NCBI GenBank assembly: GCA_961205875.1
Contig: OY540810.1
Location: 19,282,001-19,346,000 of the forward strand
Direction: 5' to 3'
Length of the DNA: 64,000 nt
Origin: Sialis fuliginosa
Lineage: Eukaryota > Arthropoda > Insecta > Megaloptera > Sialidae
Shown here: one piece after another, positions 1 to 12,425 of the stretch
Layout: every line of letters begins with the position of its first letter
Numbering within the stretch: position 1 is the first letter of the stretch
Notes under the pieces: generated by a model
Seen by the model: only the letters and a program-made list of their open reading frames with translations
The model's database searches: none
What the model was told of the DNA's origin: nothing
Position numbers and translations under genes: made by a program

Positions 1-264
1 TTCAAATAGGATAAAATGCCTCTGAGCTATAAAAAGTAAAAAAAAAAAAGTTCAAGTTTACGTGTATTTTCAATGGGAAATCTTTAAACGCTGAAAGCGA
101 GTACTTAATATTAATATTAAGGGCTCAAATTTTCAGGGAGTTTTTTTTTGAGGTATTTCCAAGAAAATTTTGAGGTGGGAGTGAAAAAAAAAAAATAGTC
201 GCAAAAAAAAGCACCCTAATCGACATGTTTATTAACTTCAGTATTTACTAGTCTTGAGGCTTCC

Positions 265-418
265 GCGGTGGTCTTGATATGGATCTTGGCTTCTGGGTGT
301 AAGCCGCGTCGGTTTGGTCGTGTTATCGGCCAACGTTTCGTCACACATTGCAGTGGATATCTTCACACAGACGACCAAACCGACGCGGCTTACACCCAGA
401 AGCCAAGATCCATATTCA
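265..418. repeat. Foldback hairpin element, copy 1
   Basis: An inverted repeat with arms of about 45 bp at 277-321 and 370-414, which read as reverse complements almost without mismatch. The loop holds GGCCAACGTTTCGT, a word also present in the related element at 19205-19380. Read on the minus strand the loop gives GTGAAGA followed by a hairpin-like stretch and GACGAAACG, close to a decayed hammerhead-type core. It is a non-coding repeat; the predicted reading frame crossing it is a by-product of the palindrome. Confidence 0.75.
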
Positions 419-427
419 GTATTTACT

Positions 428-478
428 ATTTAGTTCAGATTCGTTTTAGCATATACCTAAAACGAATCTGAACTAAAT
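428..478. repeat. Perfect 22-bp hairpin
   Basis: The arms at 428-449 and 457-478 are exact reverse complements separated by 7 bases (CATATAC). It directly follows the foldback element at 265-418 and may belong to the same insertion. Function unknown. Confidence 0.8.
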
Positions 479-496
479 AAATAACATATATTTTAT

Positions 497-1237
497 ACAG
501 TGTATTCCAAGTTGATTAAGTCATAGGAAATTTAACATGGGGGCAATTAGAAGTGTTGTAGTAACCTTTGGTCAAATTTAACGATGTGTGATTGGTACAT
601 TTTGAAATGCCGCCACAAAATTTAATAAAATAGTAATTAGTATTTTGTTTTCAAATTTATATCTGGCAAAAAATATTATTATAATTTTACCTAGGATGCT
701 TACTTTAATTTCATTAATGTATTTTATTCTTTATTAAAGTTGAAAACAAAATACTGTTGATTAATTTAAAATTTATCAGTTATGCCCGGTATCATAAAGG
801 GCCTAACAAATTTGTTAGCTAACAAACACTTTCAACTGAGATATCAAACTTATATGACAGTTCTTTTGGAGTTTGTTGATGACTTTGACAAGTTTCGCGC
901 ACGCGTTGAAGGTAAATACAAACGGTATTAAAACAGTGGTGATGTTATGAAAATTATTTTGTACGGTCAAAGATGCCAACTGTGTTACAATTAGTTGAAG
1001 TGTCACTGCTCTAAATTCCATAACTAATCCATAGATACTAGTACAGTATTAATACCCCATTTGAATGTAATTGCTAGCTAACAAATTTTGTTAGGTCCTT
1101 TATAATACCGGGCATTAGTTTCGAGGCGGCATTTCAAATTGCACCAATCACGTTAAATTTGACCAAAGGTTACTACAACATTTCTAATTGTCCCCATGTT
1201 AAATTTCCTATGTCTTAATCAACTTGGAATACACTGT
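497..1237. mobile_element. TIR element (MITE-like) with long arms, split by a nested MITE
   Basis: The left arm, about 497-615 starting ACAGTGTATTCCAAG, is repeated in inverse orientation at about 1127-1237, ending CTTGGAATACACTGT. Arms are about 115 bp with scattered mismatches. The interior carries the 332-bp MITE at 783-1114, so this element is the older of the two. No transposase reading frame is present, which makes it a non-autonomous DNA element. Confidence 0.7.
783..1114. mobile_element. MITE, PIF/Harbinger-like, family 1 (TGCCCGGTATnATAAAGG)
   Basis: The terminal inverted repeats read TGCCCGGTATCATAAAGG on the left and CCTTTATAATACCGGGCA on the right. They are flanked by a TTA duplication (780-782 and 1115-1117). 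Sister copies lie at 39557-39887, 47732-48037 and 53401-53727. The 3-bp TTA/TAA target duplication is typical of PIF/Harbinger elements; assignment to that superfamily is inference. It contains no transposase. The short minus-strand frame inside it recurs in other copies only because the DNA is repeated. Confidence 0.8.
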
Positions 1238-2316
1238 TTATCGTGATTTGCAGTCATACATATGTATGTATGTATATTTTGTATATGTGTTAACCAGTAT
1301 GTAGAGTTACATTATTTGCAAATGCAAAATATTAATAATTACAGAGGCAATCGACAAAAACCCACTCACTTTATCATGGTGTATGTACAGGTATATACAA
1401 TCTATAATTTGATATCAATATGTGCTATTTATACTATGTAAATACATATATGTGTGTACTGTAGGTACTGGTACAATTTTTCAATAATGCGTTTTCTAAA
1501 ACTTATATGACATTTTTAATTTAATTTATTTTTGTGAATGCGTTAGAAAGTCAAAAACGAGAAACTTGTATTTTTAAAGTGATCTTATACATAAAGTGAA
1601 ATCACTACTTGAAATTGAGAATTCAAGTAGTGTTCAGTATTTTATAGCTCTGTCAGCTTTAGTCAATTTTTTAACTGTTATTTTCATTCATTTAACATTC
1701 AAATTGTCTAATTTAAAATCATATACATATGTTTTGTTTTATTTATATTTTTTAATCATATTAAATTTAAATGTCTTTAAAATTTTAAAAACTGCTGTAA
1801 AAGTAAAAATTAAAAATACAGTTTTTACTAAATAGATATCTACCGAATGATTATAATTAATAATCTAAGCGCTGAATGTTGACTAATATTTCATCTAGAA
1901 TAATACGAACTACCCAGGGGCGTCCGCAGAAAATTTTTCAATGTGGAAGAAGCTTATAAACTAATAACTATGTCAATAAACATTTATTGCATTATTTTCA
2001 AATAACAAATAAAATTTATAAAGTTGTAAAATATGATGTTTTGTAATAAAATTCTACCATATCCTTTATATTTTTAGTTACATTTATCTTTTAAAGACTT
2101 TTAACGATACAGTTTCCATTTTCATTTTTACCTATAACAAGAAAACACGACTGACACGCTCGTTCTTTGTTCAAGCTTGCACGATATAACATGTTTATTC
2201 ACCTTTAACTGGTTCAACGTTATACACCGTCGTAATTTTTTGGCGGCGTACAAGTTAGCTCGCTAGAAATAGAGGTGATGTCATTCCACAGACGTAATGT
2301 AGGTACATACACATAC

Positions 2317-2362
2317 AAACACACGCACACACACACACAACCGCGCACGTGTGTGTGTGTAT
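2317..2362. repeat. CA/GT microsatellite with dyad symmetry
   Basis: A run of CA dinucleotides (2320-2340) is followed within a few bases by a run of GT dinucleotides (2350-2362), so the DNA can fold on itself. The predicted peptides here on both strands are low-complexity artefacts. Confidence 0.8.
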
Positions 2363-2827
2363 CCATATTTATCATGTATAAACAATACAAACATAGACTT
2401 ATACGCACAGGCGTATCTAGGGCTGTGCAATCTTCAATTAAAATAATTCTTCAATTTTGCGTATACGATTTACGATTATATATAATTTTCTTACGTGTTT
2501 TGGTATAGTATTAAACTTCGTAGCCGAGATGAATTAGGGCTTCACACTGATTCTTTATTAAATGTTTATAGAATAAGACCGGTATATTCTTTTCTTTTAC
2601 AGAAGATGCCTACTTAAACGTTTACTGGATGAAACCAACTTACTTATTTACAAATATTAGAATTAGATACCTGACGAAACGGTCGGTTATATATTATTAT
2701 TATATATTATTATATATTACTCCGGAACGAGACGAGACTTGGATTTAAATTAATTAAAATTGTACAAAAATCTCAGTTGTCTCGTGTGATGGCCTAGCAT
2801 GAATTAAATTTCAAAATTAATTTTATA

Positions 2828-3372
2828 TACACTACCCTGCAAAAGTTTTTAGACCACCTGAAAAAATGTCGATTTTTGGACTTTTTGCTAATATTTTGAC
2901 CGGTTTATTCAATTCGTCTCAGTAATTTAGCGCTGTGAATGGCCCAATTTATTCAAAATGACTATTTGATTTCGTTTTTCTTTCGAATTTGCTGTGCTTT
3001 CCCCATTGTCGTGTTTTCTGTAAAAAAAAGATTTTTTGGGGATCACACAATATTGAGGTTAGGTCATTTGAAATGTGAAAACACTGCAATTGTCGGTGCA
3101 GAAAATCGAAACACAAGGTATTGTAAATATAGAATATACTCACTATTTTTAGGGAAAAGGAAATTGTCACTATGGCAAAGCTGAGACAATTTGAATTGAC
3201 ACTTTGAAATACATGTGAGCGCCGGGTAACTAACCTTATCTGGCAAGGAATATATTTTATTATCAGTAAATACAAACACGTTGAATATAGCGGTCAGAGA
3301 CCGAGAAATATTAGTAAAAGTCCAAAAAAGGAAAAAATTTAAGGTGGTCTTAAACTTTTGTAAGGTACTGTA
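2828..3372. mobile_element. Tc1-like non-autonomous element
   Basis: The left end CACTACCCTGCAAAAG and the right end CTTTTGTAAGGTACTG are imperfect inverted repeats extending about 32 bp, including AGACCACCT / AGGTGGTCT, and are flanked by TA. TA flanks and AAAGTTTnAGACCACC termini fit Tc1/mariner elements. The 545-bp length is too short for a transposase, and no DDE-type reading frame is seen, so this is a deletion derivative. Overlapping small frames on both strands are not credible genes. Confidence 0.7.
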
Positions 3373-3375
3373 CAT

Positions 3376-5335
3376 ATAAATAAGTTTCTTATGTTTTTTT
3401 TTTTAATGTGTAAATAGTATTTTTTTATTTAAAACTTTAAGTGACTAACAAGTTGAAAACCACTGATTTAATCTATAAAAAAATTTACCATTTATATTTT
3501 AATTTACTATGATTTGATATTCGTAAAAATTGTGTATCTCTAAAACGAATACTATACAAGTATAGATAAAAATCTGGGATTTGTATAGAACAAATTATTG
3601 TATTTTGTAGATTTTATTTCACTGTGATAATATACAATAATTACTACTGAAATTGGTAATATTAATACTTACCAAATTTCTAATTAAACATTTTATATTA
3701 TTGATTTGTAGCTGTACTTTGCTTTTAAAAGTTTGATTTGAAAAAGTGGGATGAATCAATTCGTTAATTAAATATAAAAATTATTACCAGTTTCAAAAAC
3801 ATGACATATGTAAAAATCGACATTTTCAATGAAGAAATATTGTCCACCCATATTTTTAACATCTTTTATCTTTATTCCTTGAACCTTAGTTATCACTGTC
3901 GGGTAGCTGTAGAACGTATAGCGTTTTCTCTCATACACCTTCTTACACAGACGTTCTCTACCCTTGTTTACTGCAGTAGTACAGGTAAACAAAACACTAT
4001 GTCTACATATAACACATGATTGTCATATAGGTAACGACTACACGAATACATACTTTTAATGTTTCCAGACAGGTCTGCTTTTCTACATAGGTTTTTTTAA
4101 ATTGAACCTATATACATTTTAAATTATGCCAATAAAAATAATACCTACCAGCATTGTTGTAGTGTATAATAAAGCCATAATGCTTAATGCGATTTTTTAA
4201 ATTTACATAAGTCCTATTTAGTTTTGATCTGATAATCTAATTTATGTAGGTACATTTTTATTCTAATGTGATACTGCTTATACTCGTTATCCTTTACAAC
4301 AGGGTTGCCCAACGTTTGGGAGAAGGTCTCATATAACATTTGTTTCAAACATAACGAAAATTACGTTTTTTAACTATCTACCTATACGTACTTACATATA
4401 AAAATAATAAACATCAATAAAAGATTGAGAATTAGATTTTTTATGAAATTTATTGTACTCTTGAAACGTTATAGACTATCAGTCACTAAAGTCCGGTTTT
4501 AAAAGACATTGACAAAACTTTTCTAGCTTTGAACGAGGTATTATTTATGTGATATTTAATCCAGTCAACTATACGGAAAAACAGGTTACCCTGGGCTCCT
4601 TGCAACCCGATTTTTTTCCGTTTAAAAAATAAAAGGATTAGCATATCAAAAGACCGCAAGGCGTTTGAAAATATAAAAAATCGTTTGTATTGGGTACATA
4701 TGTTTAATGCTAATAAATGATTTTACTATACGAATTTGTAGGCAATTGAAAGTTACATACTTCTAGATAGAAAAATGTAGGGTGTTCTTGTAACTTTGAT
4801 TTTTTGTAATTTTTTAAGGACTACCTGTATAAAATAATTAAATTGTACATGGATTATAGATACTGCAAACTAAACGCAAGTATAAATTTACAAAATTAAG
4901 CTCAAAATAATTTTTCAAAAAAATGTTCAAAAACGATTTTTTAAAATATTTTTTATCTCATTAATCCCTCAAAGTTTTTTCAAAAATTCTTTGCCACTGT
5001 ATAGACCTTCTGAACAGAAGTTAAATAAGGTAGAATATAGTAAGAACTGTCAATACCTAAACGTTATGAAAATCTCTTATTTTAAGTTCGATACTCTGTT
5101 TCAAAATACTTGCAAGCTAGCAAATTTTAATATATTTTTTTTATAATAGCGCATTCAAATCTTCAGAAATTCGTTGGCAAGTAGTACTTCCCAAGTAGGT
5201 ACCTACGTCAAATTTTGAAAAAAGTCGAAACTCCTTTCATAATATTGTTTATATGCATATAATTTGTTACCCACGGAATGCAGGTTTTTAAATATTCGTG
5301 AGCTGTAGGTTTGGCAGTCCTGCTGATACACTGTA
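3376..5335. other. Gene-free AT-rich stretch
   Basis: Very AT-rich with long A and T runs. A short frame at 3801-4019 and its antisense counterpart lack codon bias and splice context. GGGTTGCCCAACGTTTGGG near 4301 resembles a degraded hAT-type terminus, but no partner end is evident. Confidence 0.5.
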
Positions 5336-5585
5336 ATTTTGTGGTTCTATGGCAAAAGCAGATATTACGTCACTTTTTGACAATTTTCTGTTTTTATCTG
5401 ATACATGTCAAAATATACGTTGTACCTATGTGAAAAATTCGGAATAGTAAAAGTCATAATATTCAATGTTAATTATTTTTCAATTCATTTTTTTATCAAA
5501 TTTACTTTTCTATTAGCTAGCAATCATTGATTTTCCTCTCCTGAAATATTTGAAAAAGTGCCATAGAACCATATAATTAAAATTA
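5336..5585. repeat. Short inverted-repeat element
   Basis: GTGGTTCTATGGCA near 5341 is mirrored by TGCCATAGAACCAT near 5560, giving about 15-bp imperfect arms around a 200-bp AT-rich interior. It resembles an old MITE; no target duplication can be defined. Confidence 0.45.
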
Positions 5586-7462
5586 TGTATTATAGTATTA
5601 TGTACGTTTTCCACTAAATTTATTTAATTTAATTCTTAATTTACTTAAAAAGATTAAATCTATTTAAACAAAAACATTATGTTTTTGTCGTGTATTTTCG
5701 GTCAAATCTCCATTAACATTTCACCTCACAATACGGTGGTCATTTTCAGGATAATATTTAGTTTGTTTGATTTTCATTTATCGAACATATTATTTATTTT
5801 AAGTAATATAATATTCTTTGAGAAGTTGTTATGATGGTGAAATATATAAAAATGAATCAAAAAATAAACATTGATTTATAAAAAATAACAAAGATTAGAT
5901 ATAAACAAATCGATTTTAAAAAATCAGTAAATCGAAACTAGAATGATGTCATAGCTTTTATTAAAATTAGTACATTTTGTTTCAAATTATTTCTGAGCGA
6001 TTGCATTCGAGAAAGTAGAGAATTGCATGACATCATATTTCAATTGAACGCGGTTATGCATAAAGGAATCAACACACTAATTAGATTTTTTTTATTAAGA
6101 CCGTGAAATGATCATAAATATGAAAAAGGTTATTGTTCACTAATGCAATACGCAATCATATTAAAAAATGTATAGACTATCTATCTACATATATACATAC
6201 TTAATATACCTTTATAATATTATATATGGTTGTGAGTGACTTCATCAAAGCCCCTGGACCTAGAAACGTGAAATTTCAGGGGTATCTTCCTTTCATGACG
6301 TATGCACTAACTTAATGGAGGAAAATGGTACCTGTCTACATCAAACGTTTTTATTTTTAGATATGTTTATCTGCATATAACTACTTTTATACTTATTATG
6401 AAGGTATATTTTTTAAATTGTATAAGAGTTTATAATTTAAAAAAAATTATTTAACACATGTCGGCTATGGGTCTTGTCCTCTGCTTCTGACATTTCTTCG
6501 CAGTGCTGGTTTTTACATACGTTCCTTTTATATTTATACATAATTGTTTTCTAAATATTATTTTTGAAATAGTGCAAAGCAAAACATAAAAAAATCATAT
6601 ACAAGATATTTAATTTATAGTTGTTTTTTTTCATAGCTCCGTCCAATTTGCAATGGTCGTGTTTCTGGATGTTTATTGCAATGTAAAGGAAATCATACAA
6701 TTAAAACGATTGTATCATATAATTAAAAATTAAGATTATATACATTTCAACTTGAAATAATATACATTTTAATTTAAACAATTGTTTTTCGCACGCAAGT
6801 TCTTTGACTTTTTGTGCAGATATTACACAACTAACACAACATATGGTGATTCTTTTGCCACATAAATTCCTTAGGTTTTAGATTTAATTGGTAACGTCAA
6901 ATGCATTTCTATTTAAATTTATCGTTTCACAGTAAATAATTAAGTTACTATTTTTATTAACTTCAATGAACAAATAGTGGAATAAAGGAATGTTTATACA
7001 TATGTATATGCAGCTTTCGCTATTTATTGTCTATTGAATGAAATATAGATATTAATATTATATCGATGAGAGCCCCTTAAAATTTTAAACAAAAATATAT
7101 TATTAAAAATTTTAATATTCTTCAAAAATAAAGAAAGTTTAAACATATTATAACAGCAATTTTCAATAGAATATCAATTTTTATTTTTTTATAATTATTA
7201 TTATAATTATATACATTCCTTTTTCTGCGGCTTATTCTATAATTATATTTATGGATCCACAGAATAAACTCAGTATTATTATTATTATTATTATTATCAG
7301 ATATATGATAGTTCTAATCATGTAAAAAACAATTACTTATTTGATTTTCGTTTCTACAGAGGTAGACATTTTTAGTTGCACTTCTACAATTAATGATATT
7401 TTGGTTGTAATTGAAATAAATAGTATTTTATTTTATTTGTTGTGAGTATTTACTATATACTC
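5586..7462. other. Gene-free AT-rich stretch with minor repeat scraps
   Basis: No coding exon is recognised. Around 6240-6330 a more GC-rich piece (CCCCTGGACCTAGAAACGTG) reads like a decayed transposable-element fragment. A perfect ATT triplet microsatellite lies at 7273-7298. Confidence 0.45.
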
Positions 7463-7502
7463 AAATGAGGTCAGTTAACTATTTAGTTAACTGACCTCAT
7501 TT
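7463..7502. repeat. Perfect 19-bp palindrome with 2-nt centre
   Basis: AAATGAGGTCAGTTAACTA at 7463-7481 is followed after two bases by its exact reverse complement at 7484-7502. It could extrude as a cruciform or be the relic of a foldback element. No gene adjoins it. Confidence 0.8.
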
Positions 7503-7720
7503 TCAAGATAATAAAATTCAAGGCATGTAGAACAATATATTCTCAGGTCATTAGTCTTTTAATTAATTAGTTATGTAATTCGTGATTTTATTTTCTAACG
7601 CTATAATTAATATATTCAAATATTCATGAAGGAACTAAAAAATATTTATACATATTCATTTTGAAACTTGTTCACTTTTTTATTATTGATATCCGGTCAA
7701 CATTGTGTGTTTCATAAATA

Positions 7721-9020
7721 TTAGGGTTAATGCATAAGTTCGTAGCGTTTTTGGTTTCCAAAATGTATTGGAAAACATATTGTTTGATATTTTAATGCCA
7801 TAGTATTTTTTTTGAAAACGTCTTATTTTTTTCTATTTGTAGAAAGTTTGTGTTAGTTGTTGTCTAAAGAAAATGGAACGTCTAGTACAAAAAAACGAAC
7901 ACTTCCGACATATCCTTTTGTCCGAGTTTAAAAAGTAGAGTTTAAGTATCGGTGGCCGCAAGAACCATTTGTTTTGTTTATTAAGAGAATGCAATTGGGG
8001 AAAGTACGGCACGAACATTGTTTTCTCGTTTCAAATAGAGCCATGAATGATTCTTCGCGTTCAGGAAGATCATCCGACTTTGATGAAGACCGCTTTAATT
8101 CACAATTATTCACGCCAATCAACTCGGGGATTGGTCAATATGAATGTAAAGTTCAAAAATCGGCATTAAATTTTTTTGAAACATGATAATGCCCGTTTGC
8201 ACTACAAAAAAAATTTAAGTGTTCGGTTGGGAATTTATTTCACATCCGTCCTATTATCTGCGCCATTAAATTTCCATAATTTCTACTCTATATCCAACAA
8301 CACCCGAGGAATCTCCTTTTATCTGTTTGGTGACTTCTTTGCCTCCAAACGATTGGATTTCTAAGGCGTGGAATGAAAAAAACTAAAACTTGGATATGTC
8401 CCCAGTAATTGCTATTTTTAAATTAAATGTACTGAATTAGAATTATTTGTTGATATTTGATTACTACCATTTCTGAATATTAATCTATATACATTTAACT
8501 GTCTTACAGTTAATGACAATCGGCCAATAGGTGTCAAAATGGTGGACATTTAAATTTATTATTATTATAATTTATTTATTAATTATTATATTATCATAGC
8601 AACTGCTTTACATTGTTTCAAATTTGACAATTCTCACTTTTATATTTTTTGTGTCGTAGTACTTATCATTTTGTAATCATTAGCATGTGTCCATCACTGC
8701 GTGCTTATTACTGGTTTTACTTTATCCATTACTTGAGAAAAAACATAAACAAAATAAAAGGTTACAATTTAAAAAACAAATTATATTTGCGGACTTCGGT
8801 AATTAAATTGATTAAATAAAGAGTTACTTGTTTTATTAGTAACATGAGTTCATGAGAATTACAAAAAAAGAAGCCCGTCTATGACAAAAACAGTAAACCT
8901 TGCACTTATAGCGGTCATAACTGGTTCCAGTATTTTATATTATTACTATTGATTAGTTGTTCTTTAATATATTGATTTTAATTTAAACATAAAAACGCTA
9001 CGAACGTAATATGAATAAAT
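7721..9020 (+). pseudogene. Mariner (mori-like) transposon with broken transposase
   Basis: The left end TTAGGGTTAATGCATAAG continues into GTTCGTAGCGTTTTT; the right end has AAAAACGCTACGAAC at about 8992-9006. That gives imperfect TIRs about 1.3 kb apart, the usual mariner length. A start codon at 7873 opens a frame reading MERLVQKNEHFRHILLSEF, typical of the N-terminus of mori-type mariner transposases, but a TAG follows at 7936. Downstream, shifted frames keep SSRSGRSSDFDEDRFNS (about 8045-8095) and HDNARLH (about 8180), which correspond to the SGRP linker and the second catalytic Asp region (usually HDNARPH). The C-terminal part is unrecognisable. Several stops and frameshifts make it inactive. 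It supports an insect or other arthropod origin. Confidence 0.85.
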
Positions 9021-9219
9021 CTTTTATCTATGAAAAAATGTGTTCTATCTACATCAAATATTTTTTATTTTAATTTTAATTCTCCAATGTATTTGATGAG
9101 TGTATTTTGATGACAAGTAGTTTCTATAATAAATTTGCAAATAAAATAAACCATAGTTGTCGTTATATCCATGCATATTCCAACATTTTATCAAAAAATA
9201 AAATAAATGAATAATACTT

Positions 9220-9305
9220 CGCCAGTTGGACTCGCGACCGCGACGTCCCGGCAAGGTCTCAGCTACGTTGTTTGTTTTACCAACGACATATACTCGTAGC
9301 TTATC
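9220..9305 (-). mobile_element. Possible tRNA-derived SINE head
   Basis: On the minus strand the sequence contains GTAGCTGAGACCTTGCC followed by a GC-rich stretch with GGTCGCGAGTCC, which resembles an RNA polymerase III B box (GGTTCGANTCC) after a tRNA-like anticodon arm. An A box is not clear, and the 3' tail is AT-rich DNA. It could be a SINE remnant or an unrelated GC-rich patch. Confidence 0.3.
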
Positions 9306-9334
9306 TTTGATGTGAGTGTTTGTATACATATAAT

Positions 9335-9490
9335 ATTATATGCGTGTGTGTGTGACAGTGTGAGCGCGTTACAGCTCTAAATAGTTCCAAGAAACAATCT
9401 CGCGATTCTGAGAACGGTGTCGTTATCACATAGCCGCAATCTCTATCTGTCGGTCACATTCTATAGCGCCATCACATATAAATACGGTTT
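9335..9490. other. GC-richer patch with GT repeat and TATA-like box
   Basis: A short GT repeat (9341-9354) precedes GAGCGCGTTACAGC and a moderately GC-rich stretch that ends in TATAAATACGG near 9477. This could be a relic promoter of a mobile element. No reading frame follows, so a gene promoter is not supported. Confidence 0.2.
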
Positions 9491-10930
9491 TGAATTTGTA
9501 ATTATATGTTGAGTATTAATGTGCATTTCTTGCTTATCTGATTTTATTAATTGTTTTCAGATATAAATTGTGTAACAACGAAAAGATAAAATATATTCTT
9601 TTTGAGTAAAACACAAATTTCGTATTTCTCATTTTCCAAGAAATTATAATAATTCTCAAGAAATTAATATACTATAAAATTTGTTTATTTCTATATAGGT
9701 ACTATATATTTTTTTTTAATGAAAATACATTATGTATAACACAAGTAAATCAATTAATACTAATTTTTAAAGTATGTAGGTACATAGTTCTTCTTGGCAG
9801 GATCGACCAACTTTTGAGGTGTGATCTATTTCTCCAAAATGTCTCTTGAATTTCGCTACACATTATTATGTAGCGACGTTCCCACGCTAAAATATTAGAT
9901 TTCCAAAATTTTAATGTAAATATTTCATACACACATTTATTTTTAAGAAACAACTTTATTGCAGTTAGACGACAAATTTCTTTAGTTGTTTACAATATTA
10001 CAAAACTTTTAAATTTCATAAGCCTGTTCATTTAGTTTTAAAAACGTTCGATTTGGATATCCCAGGATCGGCGGTAAAGGTCCAATAAAGATCGACGGTA
10101 AAGTTCCAATACAGCTTAAGGTTTTAAACATGCCGACCGGGGTTTTTCCAAACGTTCTGAGTACGCTCTGAATTTTTCCCCTACTCTAAATATCTATCGC
10201 TATCCTTTTCTAACCGCTCTAAAACAGGATTTTTCATTTTTCAAAACAAGACACTGGGTTTCAACTCCTGACACTGTAAACATCTCGCTAAAGTACTTTC
10301 GCGCTGATTGCTACAAAATACACTATAAGTAGGTACATCATTTATACAACAATCAATAAATAAATAATTACTAAAACTTCAAAAGTGTTAACATTAAAAA
10401 TGTACCTTGCACACAGTCACTAAAATTAAATAAAATTGCTGTTTATTCATTTAAGAAAATCGAATTTTTATTTTAAATTAATCGCAATCGACCAAGCAGC
10501 TACGCCTGTTATAAGGATAGTACTTTAATTATCCGTAAAAGAATACTCGTACATATAAATGTATACATAGTATATTAAATACCATTAATAATATATATAA
10601 TTGATGTGATATTAATGTTGGTATATAAAAACATCTGTTAAATAAGTTAAAATTATTATATTTGACATTCATCATATGATTAAATAAGCATCCTTATTTG
10701 TTTGAATACTTTATCGATGATTAAATATGCTATTGATTAATTATTCGAATATTTATTTAGCTAAATCAAATGATATCATTTTTACCGTTTCTTGCAAATC
10801 ATTCAACTGTGCAGTAGGTATTCTATATATCATGTATAAATATGTAAAACTTGTTTTGATTAATAAAAAAGCTCTTAATTTATGATTCATATATAATTAT
10901 TTCAGATCCTGATTCTTATAATAACACAAG
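9491..10930. other. Gene-free stretch with a GC-richer island
   Basis: Mostly AT-rich. Between 10055 and 10260 there is a GC-richer segment with two similar phrases, GGATCGGCGGTAAAGGTCCAAT and GATCGACGGTAAAGTTCCAAT split by a few bases, so a short tandem duplication is present. No coding frame is recognised. Confidence 0.4.
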
Positions 10931-10944
10931 CCGACAAAAGATTT

Positions 10945-11560
10945 TTCTTCTGTTGTCTTTACTTCAATAAGTGATTTCGGTTTTTTTTGGCTTGCTGAAA
11001 TCGAATTCGTTGCCCAAATTGCTCCATCATGTGAGGTTTTTGAAATAACCTAACCTAAAAGTGCCAAAATGACGATTTTGGCAATGTTTAAGAATTTATT
11101 ACCAAGTAGGTAATTTTTTTTCTAAAGTTTTTGTTGGCTGTAAGAAATAGTACTGTCTTTCGTCATTTAAATGAATTTTTACTTTTTACTATATGATTTT
11201 GTTTCACTGAATATACTAGATTGAAGATTTATATTTAATATAGTCAAGTCCATTGTGTCACTATCAATAAAAATATCATATTTTCAAACTAGCATATTTC
11301 GACGAAAAAAATCGTACAGTTAAAAGTAAAAATTCATTTTAATGACGAAAGATAGTACTACTTCCTACCGTGAACGAAAACATTAGAAAAAAATGACTTG
11401 GTCGTAAAATCTTAAACATAGCCAAAATCGTCATTTTAGCACGTTTAGGTTAGGTTATCTCAAAAACCTGACGTGATGGAGAAATTTGGTTAACGGATTC
11501 GGTTTCAGCACTTCAAAAACCTCCGAAATCAACTATTCAAGTAGAAACAACAAAAATGCT
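10945..11560. mobile_element. Foldback/MITE element with about 300-bp arms
   Basis: The left arm from about 10952 (GTTGTCTTTACTTC) pairs with the right arm ending about 11551 (GTAGAAACAAC). Matching inner blocks are ATAACCTAACCTAAAAGTGCC / GCACGTTTAGGTTAGGTTAT and TTTCGTCATTTAAATG / CATTTTAATGACGAAA. Arms are diverged by mismatches and small indels, so it is not recent. No reading frame. Confidence 0.75.
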
Positions 11561-11679
11561 GTGTGTGTATTTTTTTTGGTGAGCATTGCTTTATATTATA
11601 TCAATATCAAAATATAAAGTTATTTAATGTTTCCAGGGGATAATATGTGTAAAAAATAGAGCTAATTGGCTATATTTTT

Positions 11680-11775
11680 TTTGTCGTTGAAAGGTCACAG
11701 GATTTGACACCCGTCTAGTGTCCGACCTCGAACTCCACCCTTAATATCATCCCCTTAGCTACGCCACTGATTATC
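11680..11775. repeat. Fragment ending in CTACGCCACTG
   Basis: A GC-richer segment runs from GTCACAGGATTTGACACCC to CCCCTTAGCTACGCCACTG. The last words match the end of the CAGTGGCGTAG family of DNA-element termini that recurs at 14064-14192, 53262-53780 and near 57812. Confidence 0.4.
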
Positions 11776-11910
11776 ACTAATTTTGAGTATTTTAGTATAC
11801 TTGAGTAAAGAGTTAATTTAAAAAATATATTTCATTTGTTTGAGGTGGTTTTGGACCGACATTTTATTAATGTCATTTGATATCGAATAATGTATGTTCC
11901 AACACACATA

Positions 11911-11946
11911 ATGCACGCACGCGCACACACACACTCGCACACACAT
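11911..11946. repeat. CA microsatellite
   Basis: An interrupted CA/CG dinucleotide run in otherwise AT-rich DNA. Confidence 0.8.
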
Positions 11947-12425
11947 ATGTTTAACAGGTTATGACGTATAAATATGCAACTTTATATTATTATATAGCGG
12001 TTATCTTGACTTATGCACCGGTTGACTTATCAACATGAGTTGTGTATGTGTGTGTATTGTTTTGTTTCCATTGTTGTTTCTGCTCATTTCCTATGCCACC
12101 CACACTCCTACATTACGCATATTTAAATGTATCGTTACTCATTAATGGTCCTTTATTATTGACGTCAGAATTGCTTAAAGATGATTCTCAGATTTTTCTA
12201 CTACGTGTATTTGTTGGCAACTATATGTATATTATCTAGTGATTTTTTCTTTTGTAATATTCTTATGTCCAAAAATAATATATGATTAAAATATGATTCG
12301 ACTTACCCACCTTTTTAGACGTACAATAGGTACATAAAACATTAAAACATATTTATTATAATTATTTATATTTATTATTAATAAAGTAAGGCATAACAAA
12401 CAACAGACAAAAACTATGGTTATGA

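Noticed and set aside
1596..1835. 79-codon + strand frame that looks like a membrane peptide
   Set aside because: Composition is what AT-rich DNA gives by chance (F, I, K, L, N); no splice sites, no domain, and no GC rise.
2220..2508. Overlapping frames on both strands with CVCVCV and THTHTH runs
   Set aside because: They translate the CA/GT microsatellite.
9470..9490. TATAAATA as a gene promoter
   Set aside because: No exon, initiator or coding frame follows within reach; AT-rich DNA yields such words often.
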